64,000 nucleotides of DNA, from positions 496,001-560,000 of the forward strand of contig NZ_BSEC01000001.1 in NCBI RefSeq assembly GCF_027923385.1. The letters run 5' to 3'. The notes under the pieces are model-generated. The model made no database searches, was not told the DNA's origin, and saw nothing but the letters and a program-made list of their open reading frames with translations. The stretch comes from Methylocystis echinoides (GTDB lineage Bacteria > Pseudomonadota > Alphaproteobacteria > Rhizobiales > Beijerinckiaceae). Below are positions 1-9,007 of the stretch, piece after piece (the first letter of the stretch is position 1; each line of letters begins with the position of its first letter). The translations under genes were made by a program, and so were the position numbers.

Positions 1-148
1 GAAATAATCCAGTTGTTCCTGCCACATTCGCCGTAGCGCCCGGGTGATGAGTCTGCCGAATGCATGGCGCCACGGTCCATGCGCGAAGAAACGCCGGCGG
101 CAGGATAACCGGGCGCGCCCCGGCCGCGCAAATGCGCGCAAAAGCGGC

Positions 149-177
149 TTGACGCGCATTTGATACAGGCCCATCTT
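149..177 (+). promoter_or_regulatory. Candidate sigma-70 promoter of the gcv operon
   Basis: TTGACG at 149-154 and CATCTT at 172-177 are separated by 17 bp. Transcription would begin near 184, just ahead of the first stem of the glycine riboswitch at 195. The -10 match is weak, as is common in alphaproteobacteria. The placement relative to the riboswitch is the main support. Bases 1-148 hold no gene that I can support. Confidence 0.45.
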
Positions 178-189
178 CCAGTTGTGGAC

Positions 190-390
190 TTCCTCGCGGG
201 AGAGACCGGCCGCACGCCGGCGCCGAAGGCGAAACCGCCCCGGAAACGCTCAGGCAAAAGGACCGCGTGGATAAAGGACTCTGGAAAGCGACGCGGCGCT
301 CTCATGCGCTTCGTCCACCGAAGGGCGTAACCCGAACCCGTCTGTAAAGGCGGTCGAGGGGAAATCTCTCAGGTCACCGGACAGAGGGGG
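190..390 (+). promoter_or_regulatory. Tandem glycine riboswitch (two aptamers)
   Basis: Two consecutive copies of the glycine aptamer core lie directly upstream of gcvT. Aptamer 1 has GGGAGAG near 198, GCCGAAGGCGAAACC near 221 and CTCAGGCAAAAGGACC near 249-264. Its P1 stem pairs CGCGG (195-199) with CCGCG (263-267). Aptamer 2 has CACCGAAGGGCG near 316 and TCTCAGG..GGACAGAGG near 366-388, with P1 pairing CTCTG (279-283) to CAGAG (382-386). In this family glycine binding usually turns on the glycine cleavage genes, and the downstream genes are exactly that operon. I did not identify a separate terminator; the switch could act on translation or on transcription between 386 and the start at 449. 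Confidence 0.9.
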
Positions 391-448
391 CGCGCGGGAC
401 GCGGGAGTCCGCAAGCTGCGCTTGACGCCCAACGCCGGAGAGTCTCTC

Positions 449-1588
449 GTGACCGCTCAGCCCAACCCAGAAAACGCGCCCCTCAGCGCCTTGCCGCTCG
501 ATGCGCTGCACCGCGCGCGCGGCGCGCGCATGGCTCCCTTCGCGGGCTATGACATGCCGCTGCAATACGCCGCCGGCATTGTCTCCGAGACGCTGCACAC
601 GCGCCAGAAAGCAGGGCTTTTCGACGTGTCTCACATGGGCCAGGCGATCCTTGCCGGCGCCGGCGCCGCGCGGGCGCTGGAGTCGCTGGCGCCGGCCGAT
701 CTTGTCGGCCTTGCGCCCGGCCGCACCCGCTACACCCAGCTTCTCAATGACAAGGGCGGCATTCTCGACGATCTGATGGTGACGCGCCTGCCCGGCGTCG
801 AGGAGCGGCTGCTGCTTGTCGTCAATGCGTCGCGCAAGGCGGATGACTTCGCGCTCATTCGCGAACGTCTGCCGCAATTCGATCTTCTGGTCTTGAACCG
901 CGCGCTGATCGCTGTGCAGGGCCCGCGCGCGGCCTCCGTCCTCGGCGCCCTGCTCCCGGGCGCCGAGGACCTTCCCTTCCTGGCCTGGCAGGCCTTCGAG
1001 CAGGGCCCGGCCAGCGTTTTCGTGTCGCGCAGCGGCTACACCGGCGAGGATGGTTTCGAGATTTCGCTGCGGCCGGAGAACGCCGAGGGCTTCGTGACGG
1101 CGCTGCTGGACAATGGCGACGTCGGGCTGGCCGGACTCGGCGCGCGCGACGCGCTGCGGCTCGAAGCGGGCCTGCCGCTTTACGGCCACGACCTCGACGA
1201 AACCACCGATCCGGTCGAGGCCGGCCTCGCCTGGTCCATCGGCAAGCGGCGGCGCGCGGAAGGGGGCTTCCCCGGCTTCGCGCGCATCTCCGCCGGCCTG
1301 CGCGACGGTCCCGCGCGACTGCGCGTGGGCCTGCTGCCGATGTCGAAGGCGCCGGTGCGCGAAGGCGCGATGCTCATCACGCCAAACGGCGAGGTCGTCG
1401 GCCATGTCACTTCCGGCGGCTTCTCGCCGACGCTGCAGCGGCCGATCGCCATGGGCTATGTCGCGCGCAGCCACGCCCAGACCGGCGCGCAGCTGGCGAC
1501 GGATCTGCGCGGAACCCGCGTACAGCTCGACGTCGCGCGCCTGCCATTCGTCGCGCATCGCTATTTCAAACCAAGGGAGGCGGCATGA
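449..1588 (+). CDS. gcvT: Aminomethyltransferase (glycine cleavage T protein)
   Basis: The T protein moves the methylene carbon of the aminomethyl group on lipoyl-GcvH to tetrahydrofolate and releases ammonia. The product of 379 residues has the GcvT fold signatures, including MAPFAGYDMPLQY and LFDVSHMGQ near the N-terminus and SRSGYTGEDGFEI in the middle. I chose the GTG at 449 because GGAG lies 8 bases upstream; an in-frame TTG at 422 would give nine extra residues without a good ribosome site. The gene is first in the gcv operon, directly behind the glycine riboswitch, and its stop overlaps the gcvH start in ATGA. In methylotrophs this complex sits beside serine-cycle folate metabolism. 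Confidence 0.95.
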   Translation: MTAQPNPENAPLSALPLDALHRARGARMAPFAGYDMPLQYAAGIVSETLHTRQKAGLFDVSHMGQAILAGAGAARALESLAPADLVGLAPGRTRYTQLLNDKGGILDDLMVTRLPGVEERLLLVVNASRKADDFALIRERLPQFDLLVLNRALIAVQGPRAASVLGALLPGAEDLPFLAWQAFEQGPASVFVSRSGYTGEDGFEISLRPENAEGFVTALLDNGDVGLAGLGARDALRLEAGLPLYGHDLDETTDPVEAGLAWSIGKRRRAEGGFPGFARISAGLRDGPARLRVGLLPMSKAPVREGAMLITPNGEVVGHVTSGGFSPTLQRPIAMGYVARSHAQTGAQLATDLRGTRVQLDVARLPFVAHRYFKPREAA

Positions 1589-1959
1589 CCGGCCTGCGTT
1601 TCACAAAGGATCACGAATATCTGCGGATCGAGGGCGACACGGCGGTGGTCGGCATCACTGACTTCGCGCAGCAGCAGCTCGGCGACATTGTCTTCGTGGA
1701 CCTGCCGAAGGTCGGCAAGAAGGTGACGAAAGGCTCCGAGCTCGCCGTCATCGAGAGCGTGAAAGCGGCGAGCGAAGTCTATGCGCCCGTCACCGGCGAA
1801 GTGATCGAGGTGAACGCCGAACTCGGCGAGAAGCCCGCGCTCGTCAATGAGTCGCCGCTCGACGGCGGCTGGCTGGTGAAGCTGCGCGTCGCGACGCCCG
1901 ACGAGACCGCGTCGCTCATGGATGAAGACGGTTATGCGAGCTTCCTGAAGACACTCTGA
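1585..1959 (+). CDS. gcvH: Glycine cleavage system H protein
   Basis: Small lipoyl carrier of 124 residues that shuttles the aminomethyl group between the P, T and L proteins. The lipoylation site is Lys60 in the VIESVKAASE context, the classic GcvH motif. The length is normal for the family. The gene starts inside the gcvT stop codon (4-base overlap) and ends 9 bases before gcvPA, so it is co-transcribed and probably translationally coupled. Confidence 0.97.
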   Translation: MTGLRFTKDHEYLRIEGDTAVVGITDFAQQQLGDIVFVDLPKVGKKVTKGSELAVIESVKAASEVYAPVTGEVIEVNAELGEKPALVNESPLDGGWLVKLRVATPDETASLMDEDGYASFLKTL

Positions 1960-1968
1960 GGATGCAAG

Positions 1969-3309
1969 ATGCGCTACCACCCGCTGTCCGACGTTGACAG
2001 AAAAGCCATGCTCGCCACGATCGGGGTCCAGGATAGCGCGGCGCTTTATGCGCCCGCGCCCGCCTCGACGCTGATCGACGCGCCGCTCGATCTGCCGCGC
2101 CACAAGTCGGAGATCGAGGTCGAGCGCGCGCTGAGGAAACTCGCGGCGCGCAATGTGGCGGCGGGAAGCGTTCCCTTTTTCATCGGCGCCGGCGCCTATC
2201 GGCATCATGTGCCGGCGACCGTCGATCATCTCATCCAGCGGTCGGAATTTCTGACCAGCTATACGCCCTATCAGCCGGAGATTTCGCAAGGGACGCTGCA
2301 GACGCTCTTCGAGTTCCAGACGCAGGTGGCTCTCCTGACCGGCATGGAGGTCGCCAACGCCTCCATGTATGACGGCTCCACCGGGACCGCCGAAGCCGTG
2401 CTGATGGCGCATCGCCTGACCGGGCGGCGCAAGGCGCTGCTTTCGGGCGGGCTGCATCCGCAATACGCCGAGGTCGTGCGCACCATTTCGCGGCTCGCGG
2501 AAGACAGCGTCGCCGACATGCCGCCCGATGTAGATTGCGTCGAGGATCTGATCGCGCGGATCGACGACACGCTCTCCTGCGTCGTGGTGCAGACGCCGGA
2601 TTTCTTCGGGCATCTGCGCGATCTGACGCCCATCGCCGACGCCTGCCATCGCCATGGCGCGCTGCTTGTCGCGGTGTTCACGGAAGCGGTGTCGCTCGGG
2701 CTGCTCACGCCGCCGGGAGCCATGGGCGCCGATATTGTCGTGGGCGAGGGGCAATCCATCGGCAATACGCTGAATTTCGGCGGCCCCTATGTCGGGCTCT
2801 TCGCCACGCGTCAGGAATTCGTCCGGCAGATGCCCGGCCGCGTCGCAGGCGAGAGCGTCGACGCCGATGGGCGCCGCGCCTTCGTGCTCACCCTCTCGAC
2901 GCGCGAACAGCATATCCGCCGCGACAAGGCGACGTCGAACATCTGCACCAATTCGGGCCTGTGCGCGCTCGCCTTCACCATCCATCTCACCCTGCTCGGC
3001 GAAGCGGGGCTGACCAGGCTTGCGCGTCTGAACCATGCGAACGCCGTGGCGCTGGCCGACATGCTGGCGCAGGCGCCGGGGATCGAGGTTCTTAATCAGA
3101 GCTTCTTCAACGAATTCACCTTGCGCCTTCCCTGCGACGCGGCCGCGCTCGTCGAGCGAATGGCGGCGAAGGGCGTGCTCGCGGGCGTCCCCGTCTCGCG
3201 GCTTCTGCCCGACGCGGGTCTCGACGATCTCCTCGTCGTCGCCAGCACGGAAACCAACACGCCTCAGGACCGCGCCGCCTTTGTCTCGGCGCTGAAGGAG
3301 TCGCTCTAA
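1969..3309 (+). CDS. gcvPA: Glycine dehydrogenase (decarboxylating) subunit 1
   Basis: N-terminal half of the split P protein, 446 residues. With GcvPB it forms the PLP enzyme that decarboxylates glycine and loads the aminomethyl group on GcvH. Recognisable family segments include [18 protein letters not shown] near residue 65, [20 protein letters not shown] near residue 100 and [13 protein letters not shown] near residue 325. The two-subunit form seen here contrasts with the single-chain GcvP of Escherichia coli. It sits 9 bases after gcvH and 1 base before gcvPB. Confidence 0.96.
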   Translation: MRYHPLSDVDRKAMLATIGVQDSAALYAPAPASTLIDAPLDLPRHKSEIEVERALRKLAARNVAAGSVPFFIGAGAYRHHVPATVDHLIQRSEFLTSYTPYQPEISQGTLQTLFEFQTQVALLTGMEVANASMYDGSTGTAEAVLMAHRLTGRRKALLSGGLHPQYAEVVRTISRLAEDSVADMPPDVDCVEDLIARIDDTLSCVVVQTPDFFGHLRDLTPIADACHRHGALLVAVFTEAVSLGLLTPPGAMGADIVVGEGQSIGNTLNFGGPYVGLFATRQEFVRQMPGRVAGESVDADGRRAFVLTLSTREQHIRRDKATSNICTNSGLCALAFTIHLTLLGEAGLTRLARLNHANAVALADMLAQAPGIEVLNQSFFNEFTLRLPCDAAALVERMAAKGVLAGVPVSRLLPDAGLDDLLVVASTETNTPQDRAAFVSALKESL

Positions 3310-3310
3310 G

Positions 3311-4831
3311 ATGCTCGACCGTCCCGCGATCAATCCCGAAGAGACGCCCGAAACCTTCACCGGCAATCGCGGCCTCGATCAGGAAGAACCCTTGCTGTTC
3401 GAAATCGGCCGGCTCGAGACGACGGGCGTGGACGTCGACGAGGCGCCGGACGTCGCGCCGCGTCTGGGCGGGCTGGAGCGCAAGGGCCCCATCGGTCTCC
3501 CCGGTCTCTCCGAGCCGGAGACGATGCGCCATTACGTGCGCCTGTCGCGGCGCAATTATTCGATCGACGCGGGGCTTTATCCACTCGGCTCCTGCACGAT
3601 GAAGCACAATCCGCGGCTGAACGAAAAGATGGCGCGGCTCGATGGCTTCGCCGACATTCATCCCTTGCAGCCGGTCTCGACCGCGCAGGGCGCGCTTGCG
3701 CTGATGGAGGAGCTGGCGCATTGGCTGATGACGCTCACCAATACGCACGCCATCGCGCTCTCGCCCAAGGCCGGCGCGCATGGCGAGCTGTGCGGCATGA
3801 TGGCGATCAAATCCGCCATCGCGGCGCGGGGCGAGGGCGCGTCGCGCAATGTCGTGCTCATTCCGCAATCGGCCCATGGCACCAATCCCGCCACGGCGGC
3901 GCTGCTGGGGTTTTCCGTGCGCGTCGTGCCGGCGGCCGCGGACGGGACCGTGCGCGCGGAAGCTGTGCGCACGGCGCTCGGCCCCGATGTCGCGGCGATC
4001 ATGCTCACCAATCCCAACACCTGCGGCCTGTTCGAGCGCGAGATCGTCGAGATCGCCGAGGCCGCGCATGAGGCAGGCGCGTATTTTTATTGCGACGGCG
4101 CCAATTTCAACGCGATCGCCGGCGTCGCGCGGCCCGGCGATTTCGGCGTCGACGCCATGCACATCAATCTCCACAAGACCTTCTCGACCCCGCATGGCGG
4201 CGGCGGTCCCGGCGCGGGGCCGGTGGTGCTGTCGGAACGTCTTGCGCCTTTCGCGCCGGTTCCCTTCATCCGCCGCGCGGGCGACAGGCTCGAACTCGTC
4301 GAACATGCGGAAGGCACGCAGAGCTTCGGCCGCATGACGGCGTTTCATGGGCAGATGGGCATGTTCGTGCGCGCGCTCGCCTATCTTCTGGCGCATGGCG
4401 CCGATGGCGTGGCGCAGGCGTCGAAGGACGCCGTGCTCTCTGCGAATTACGTGCGCGCCGCGCTACGCGATGTCATGACGCCGCCCTTCGGGGATCAGCT
4501 CTGCATGCATGAAGTTCTGTTCGATGACGCCTGGCTGAAGGGAACGGGCGTCTCGACGCTCGATTTCGCCAAGGCGATGATCGACGAGGGCTATCACCCC
4601 ATGACTATGTATTTCCCGCTGGTGGTGCATGGGGCGATGCTGATCGAGCCGACGGAGTCTGAATCCAAGGCGGCGCTCGATCTCTTCATCGCCACGCTGC
4701 GCGATCTCGCGCGATCGGCGCAGGAGGGCGATACGCAGCGGTTCACCCAGGCGCCGAGGCTTGCGCCGCGCCGCCGCGTCGATGAAACGCTGGCCGCGCG
4801 CAAGCCGGTGTTGCGCTGGCGCGCGGCGTAG
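3311..4831 (+). CDS. gcvPB: Glycine dehydrogenase (decarboxylating) subunit 2
   Basis: C-terminal, PLP-binding half of the split P protein, 506 residues. The Schiff-base lysine is Lys289 in INLHKTFSTPHGGGGPG, followed by the glycine-rich phosphate loop. PLGSCTMKHNPR near residue 94 is another family landmark. It begins one base after the gcvPA stop and ends the operon. The converging gene gcrA ends only 14 bases away at 4846, so read-through or shared termination is likely. No dihydrolipoamide dehydrogenase (L protein) gene accompanies the operon. Confidence 0.96.
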   Translation: MLDRPAINPEETPETFTGNRGLDQEEPLLFEIGRLETTGVDVDEAPDVAPRLGGLERKGPIGLPGLSEPETMRHYVRLSRRNYSIDAGLYPLGSCTMKHNPRLNEKMARLDGFADIHPLQPVSTAQGALALMEELAHWLMTLTNTHAIALSPKAGAHGELCGMMAIKSAIAARGEGASRNVVLIPQSAHGTNPATAALLGFSVRVVPAAADGTVRAEAVRTALGPDVAAIMLTNPNTCGLFEREIVEIAEAAHEAGAYFYCDGANFNAIAGVARPGDFGVDAMHINLHKTFSTPHGGGGPGAGPVVLSERLAPFAPVPFIRRAGDRLELVEHAEGTQSFGRMTAFHGQMGMFVRALAYLLAHGADGVAQASKDAVLSANYVRAALRDVMTPPFGDQLCMHEVLFDDAWLKGTGVSTLDFAKAMIDEGYHPMTMYFPLVVHGAMLIEPTESESKAALDLFIATLRDLARSAQEGDTQRFTQAPRLAPRRRVDETLAARKPVLRWRAA

Positions 4832-4845
4832 CCGGTATCTGAAAC

Positions 4846-5415
4846 TTACGCGTAGCGCGGCGCCCGCAGGGCGTCGCGACGGCGGCGATCCTGCGCAGGC
4901 TGATAGGCGACGCTGGCGTGATGGGCGCAATAGGGGCCGCCGCCGATCGGCGAATGCGCGCCGCAGAAGCGAAACTCCGGCGTCGTCGGATCGCCCATGG
5001 GCCAGCGGCACATGGATTCACGCAGCTCCATCAGCGTCACCCGCTCGGACATGGGAATGACGACTTCCTCCGGCGTCACGCGGGCGACCGCCATCGTCTG
5101 CGGCGCGAAGGCCAGAGCGACATTGCCATGAACCACCGGACCGTGGCTCGCCGGTCCGTGACCGCCGTGACCGCCATTGCGCGCGGCGATCGCCGGCGCG
5201 GCGCTGGCCGCCTGTTGCGGACGCGGCGCCTTGGCGGGGCGCGGCCGCGCGCCGGCGGCGGATTTGGCGCGTTCGGCGAGGCCGAGGCGGTGAATCTTGC
5301 CGATCACGGCGTTGCGCGTGATGCCCGGACCCAGCTCCGCGGCCACCTGGCTCGCGCTGAGGCCGTCGCTCCACAATTTGCGCAAGAGCTCGACGCGTTC
5401 CTCGCTCCAAGACAT
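4846..5415 (-). CDS. gcrA: GcrA cell cycle regulator
   Basis: GcrA is an alphaproteobacterial transcription factor that binds sigma-70 RNA polymerase and prefers promoters carrying CcrM-methylated GANTC sites. The 189-residue product opens with the diagnostic MSWSEERVELLRKLW helix-turn-helix and TRNAVIGKIHRLGL recognition region. A flexible Ala/Pro/His/Gly linker (about residues 50-115) follows, and then the conserved C-terminal Cys/His segment with CRWPMGDP and FCGAH. I chose the ATG at 5415 because GGAGG lies 8-9 bases upstream; the ATG at 5421 is too close to that site. Two GANTC sites (5576-5580 and 5589-5593) lie about 165 bases upstream. Confidence 0.95.
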   Translation of the reverse strand: MSWSEERVELLRKLWSDGLSASQVAAELGPGITRNAVIGKIHRLGLAERAKSAAGARPRPAKAPRPQQAASAAPAIAARNGGHGGHGPASHGPVVHGNVALAFAPQTMAVARVTPEEVVIPMSERVTLMELRESMCRWPMGDPTTPEFRFCGAHSPIGGGPYCAHHASVAYQPAQDRRRRDALRAPRYA

Positions 5416-5907
5416 GTTCATTGACCTCCAGCGGTCGGTTCGAGCGGTCATGGCAATACACAGCCATTCGCCTTGCCGGGGCGACCGGCGGCGGGTGACG
5501 CGCATCGAAACTCGAGAAGCGCCGTGCGGGTGAAAAACGCGTCCGCACCGGCGAGAAAAACTTGACGAGCCTTTTGAATCACGGGCGCGAGTCGCTGGCA
5601 AGCAGAAGGGGGCGTTCTCAACAGGCTTTCCTGCGCTTTCGCCGCCGAGTGTTGCCGGCGCGACTCACTTGAAGGGGGTTTTTGATTGTCAAGCGGCTTT
5701 TAGGGCGCCGGATGGCGCGCGCGGTCTTTCTGGTCTTCCCGCGTCGCGGCCCTGCGCCCCGGCGCCGGGCGGGCGGCGGCGGCCCGGATTTGACCACCGG
5801 CGCGCCCGCGCATAAAATCAAGGAGAGAGGTAGCCGCCCGGCAACGGGCGGCGCTTTGTTTTTGGGGCCCGGCCGGGCGCGGGTCCCTGTCGTCTCGGAG
5901 CTTTATT
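5416..5907. other. Intergenic region between gcrA and argD
   Basis: About 490 bases between divergent genes. It must hold the promoters of gcrA and argD, two GANTC motifs (5576-5580, 5589-5593) and a terminator-like hairpin (5833-5863). Open frames across it are short, have biased composition and look like chance frames. I see no protein gene here. Confidence 0.6.
5833..5863 (+). terminator. Terminator-like hairpin in the argD leader
   Basis: GCCGCCCG (5833-5840) and CGGGCGGC (5845-5852) form a perfect 8-bp stem around a GCAA tetraloop, followed by GCTTTGTTTTT. It has the form of an intrinsic terminator on the plus strand, yet it lies 45 bases upstream of the argD start. It may end a short upstream transcript or attenuate the arg operon. 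Confidence 0.6.
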
Positions 5908-7104
5908 TTGACTTCTGCGCTCTATCCGACCTATGCGCGGGCCGATATCGCCTTTTCCCGGGGCGACGGCGCATGGCTCATCGCGGAAAACGGCGACCGC
6001 TATCTCGATTTCGCCTCCGGCGTCGCGGTGCTGTCGCTTGGCCACGCGCATCCGCATCTCGTCGAGACCCTGGCGGAAGCCGCCCAAAAGCCCTGGCACG
6101 TTTCCAATCTCTACCGCATCCCGCAGGCCGAGCGCCTCGCCGAGCGCCTCGTCGCCGCGACTTTCGCCGATGTGGTCTTCTTCACCAATTCCGGCGCGGA
6201 AGCCGTCGAGGCCGCGATCAAGACCGCGCGGAAATATCACGCCGCCAACGGCCAGCCCGAGCGTTTTCGCCTCATCACCTTTGAAGGCGCCTTCCACGGC
6301 CGCACGCTCGCGACCATCGCCGCGGGCGGGAATCCCAAATATATCGAGGGTTTCGGCCCCCCGGTCGAGGGTTTCGACCAGGTTCCCTTCGCCGATCTCG
6401 CGGCGGTCGAGGCCGCCGTCACCGACGAAACCGCCGGCGTTCTGCTGGAGCCCGTGCAGGGCGAGGGCGGCCTGCGCGTCTTCCCGCCGGAGTTCCTGCG
6501 CCAGCTGCGCCGGCTCTGCGACGAACGCGGCCTGCTGCTGGTGCTGGACGAAGTCCAGTGCGGCGTCGGCCGCACCGGCCGGTTTCTGGCGATTGAACAT
6601 GCGGGCGTCGCGCCCGACATTGTGGCGCTCGCCAAGGGTCTCGGCGGGGGCTTCCCGATCGGCGCCTGTCTCGCCACGCAAGAGGCGGCGAAGGGCATGA
6701 CGCTCGGCACGCATGGCTCGACCTTCGGCGGCAATCCGCTCGCGGCCTCCGTGGGCGGCGCCGTGCTCGACGTGGTGCTGTCCGAGGGCTTTCTGCCGCG
6801 CGTCGCGTCGCTGGGCGGCCTGCTGCGCCAGCGCCTCGCCGAGCTGCAGGATCGCCATGGCGCGATCATCGAGACGGTGCGGGGCGAAGGCCTGATGTTC
6901 GGCCTCAAGACGCGCGTCCCGAATGGCGACTTTGCCGCCGCCGCCCGCGCGGAGGGGCTTTTGACTGTTCTCGCCGGCGACAATGTCGTGCGCCTGCTGC
7001 CGCCGCTGATCATCGACGAAACGCATATCGCCGAGGCCGTTGCGCGCCTCGAGCGCGCCTGTGCGCGGCTCGCGGCGCCGGCCAAGCAGATGGGGGCGGC
7101 CTGA
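5908..7104 (+). CDS. argD: Acetylornithine aminotransferase
   Basis: Class III PLP aminotransferase of 398 residues that makes N-acetylornithine from the semialdehyde in arginine synthesis; many ArgD enzymes also act as succinyldiaminopimelate transaminase. [17 protein letters not shown] (near residue 94) and Lys243 in [15 protein letters not shown] are the cofactor-binding signatures. The start is a TTG at 5908 with CGGAG 7 bases upstream; the next residues, [16 protein letters not shown], match the usual N-terminus. The gene overlaps argF by one base (TGATG), forming an argD-argF-hslO operon that is common in alphaproteobacteria. Confidence 0.95.
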   Translation: MTSALYPTYARADIAFSRGDGAWLIAENGDRYLDFASGVAVLSLGHAHPHLVETLAEAAQKPWHVSNLYRIPQAERLAERLVAATFADVVFFTNSGAEAVEAAIKTARKYHAANGQPERFRLITFEGAFHGRTLATIAAGGNPKYIEGFGPPVEGFDQVPFADLAAVEAAVTDETAGVLLEPVQGEGGLRVFPPEFLRQLRRLCDERGLLLVLDEVQCGVGRTGRFLAIEHAGVAPDIVALAKGLGGGFPIGACLATQEAAKGMTLGTHGSTFGGNPLAASVGGAVLDVVLSEGFLPRVASLGGLLRQRLAELQDRHGAIIETVRGEGLMFGLKTRVPNGDFAAAARAEGLLTVLAGDNVVRLLPPLIIDETHIAEAVARLERACARLAAPAKQMGAA

Positions 7105-8048
7105 TGACCGCGCATTCCATGACACGGCCGCGCCACTTCCTCGACATCTGCGATTTCACCCATGCGGAGCTGCGCCACATCCTCGATCTGGCGAAGGCGC
7201 TGAAGGCGAAGCGCGTCAAGGGCCTGCCGCCGGTCGAGCGCCCGCTCGCCGGCAAATATCTCGCCATGATCTTCGACAAGCCCTCGACGCGCACGCGCGT
7301 CTCCTTCGACATCGCCATGCGCGATCTCGGCGGCGAGTCGATCATGCTCACCGGCGGCGAGATGCAGCTCGGCCGCGGCGAGACCATCGCCGACACGGCG
7401 CGCGTTCTGTCGCGTTTCGCCGACGCGGTGATGATCCGCATTCTCTCGCATGACGATCTGATGGAGCTCGCGCGCTTTGCGACCATCCCGGTCATCAACG
7501 GGCTGACCAAGGTCTCGCATCCCTGCCAGATCATGGCCGATCTGCTCACCTTCGAGGAGCGGCTCGGGCCGATCGAGGGCCGCACGGTCGCCTGGGTGGG
7601 CGACTCCAACAATGTGCTGGCGAGCTGGGCGCACGCCGCCGCGCGTTTCGGCTTCACCATCAATGTCGCGACGCCGGGCGAGCTGGCGCCGCCGCAGAGC
7701 CTGCTCGACTGGGCGGCGGCGGAGGGCGCGGCGATGAACGTCACGCGCGATCCGTATGAGGCGGTCGCCGGCGCCGACGCCGTCATCACCGACTGCTGGG
7801 TCTCGATGGGCGACGCCGACGAGGACTTCCGCCGCCGGGTTCTCGCGCCATATCAGGTGAATGCGCAACTCATGCGCGCCGCCGCGAAGGACGCCGTCTT
7901 CATGCATTGCCTGCCCGCCCATCGCGGCGAGGAAGTCACCGACGAGGTGATGGACGGACCGCAATCGGTCGTGTTCGACGAGGCCGAGAACCGCCTGCAC
8001 GCGCAAAAGGGCGTGCTCGCCTGGTGCCTCGCGCCGGGGATCGATTGA
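7104..8048 (+). CDS. argF: Ornithine carbamoyltransferase
   Basis: Converts ornithine and carbamoyl phosphate to citrulline. The 314-residue product has the carbamoyl-phosphate loop [11 protein letters not shown], the HPCQIMADL motif and [15 protein letters not shown] near the C-terminus. The start ATG at 7104 overlaps the argD stop; an internal ATG ([10 protein letters not shown]) six codons later is an alternative. The stop overlaps the hslO start in TGATG. A normal anabolic enzyme with nothing missing. Confidence 0.96.
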   Translation: MTAHSMTRPRHFLDICDFTHAELRHILDLAKALKAKRVKGLPPVERPLAGKYLAMIFDKPSTRTRVSFDIAMRDLGGESIMLTGGEMQLGRGETIADTARVLSRFADAVMIRILSHDDLMELARFATIPVINGLTKVSHPCQIMADLLTFEERLGPIEGRTVAWVGDSNNVLASWAHAAARFGFTINVATPGELAPPQSLLDWAAAEGAAMNVTRDPYEAVAGADAVITDCWVSMGDADEDFRRRVLAPYQVNAQLMRAAAKDAVFMHCLPAHRGEEVTDEVMDGPQSVVFDEAENRLHAQKGVLAWCLAPGID

Positions 8049-9004
8049 TGACGGAGAGCCCCAGCCGGCCGGTGTCGGCGGAGGCGCGGGACGATCGCGT
8101 CACGCCCTTCGCCGTCGAGGCGCTGGATCTGCGCGGCCGTCTCGTGCGCCTCGGGCCGACCGTCGACGCCATTCTCACCCATTATGATTATCCGCCGCAG
8201 GTCGCGCGCCTGCTTGGCGAGGCGGTCGCGCTCGCGGCGCTGCTCGGCTCCATTCTCGAGTCGCATGGCCGCTTTCAGTTGCAGACCCGCAGCGACGGCC
8301 CCGTCGACATGCTGGTTGTCGACTACGACGCGCCAGGTAAGCTGCGCGGCTTCGCCCGTTTCGACGCGGCCCGCCTCGCGGAGGTCACCGACCCGGCTCC
8401 CGCCGCGCTCCTCGGGCGCGGCCATCTCGCGCTCACCATCGAGCGTGAGGAGGACGCCGCGCGCTATCAGGGCGTCGTGCCGCTCGAAGGCGAGAGCCTC
8501 GCGGAAGCGGCGCATATGTATTTTCGCCAGTCCGAGCAGATTCCGTCATTCGTGCGCCTTGCGGTCGGTGAACTGGTGACGCCGCAGGGCCGCAGCTGGC
8601 GGGCGGGCGGGCTGCTGCTGCAATATCTGCCGGTCGCCGGCGCCCGCATCCGCGAACTGCCGCCGGGCGACGCGCCCGAGGACGCGGGGGCGGAGACGGA
8701 GGAAGACGACGCCTGGCTCGAGGGTCAGGCGCTCGCCGGAACGATCGAAGATCACGAACTGGTCGACCCCTCGCTGTCGGGCGAGCGGCTGCTGTTCCGG
8801 CTTTTCCATGAGCGCGGGGTGAAAGTGTTCAACGAGCGCCCGCTCGTTGAATTCTGCCGCTGCTCGACGGAGCGCATCGAGCGGCTGCTGAAAAGCTTCT
8901 CTCCGGAAGAGCGCGCCGACATGGTCGGCGATGATGGCCGCATCGGCGTCACCTGCGAATTCTGCGCGACGTTTCGCAGTTTCGATCCGGCGGACGTCGC
9001 GTAG
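8048..9004 (+). CDS. hslO: Hsp33 redox-regulated chaperone
   Basis: Hsp33 is a cytosolic holdase that is switched on by oxidation of a zinc-binding cysteine cluster. The 318-residue product keeps all four zinc ligands, Cys270/Cys272 (CRC) and Cys303/Cys306 (CEFC). An acidic stretch lies at about residues 215-230. The start ATG overlaps the argF stop. Linkage with argD-argF is a recurring alphaproteobacterial arrangement, and the gene converges on the esterase gene at 9008. Confidence 0.95.
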   Translation: MTESPSRPVSAEARDDRVTPFAVEALDLRGRLVRLGPTVDAILTHYDYPPQVARLLGEAVALAALLGSILESHGRFQLQTRSDGPVDMLVVDYDAPGKLRGFARFDAARLAEVTDPAPAALLGRGHLALTIEREEDAARYQGVVPLEGESLAEAAHMYFRQSEQIPSFVRLAVGELVTPQGRSWRAGGLLLQYLPVAGARIRELPPGDAPEDAGAETEEDDAWLEGQALAGTIEDHELVDPSLSGERLLFRLFHERGVKVFNERPLVEFCRCSTERIERLLKSFSPEERADMVGDDGRIGVTCEFCATFRSFDPADVA

Positions 9005-9007
9005 CCG

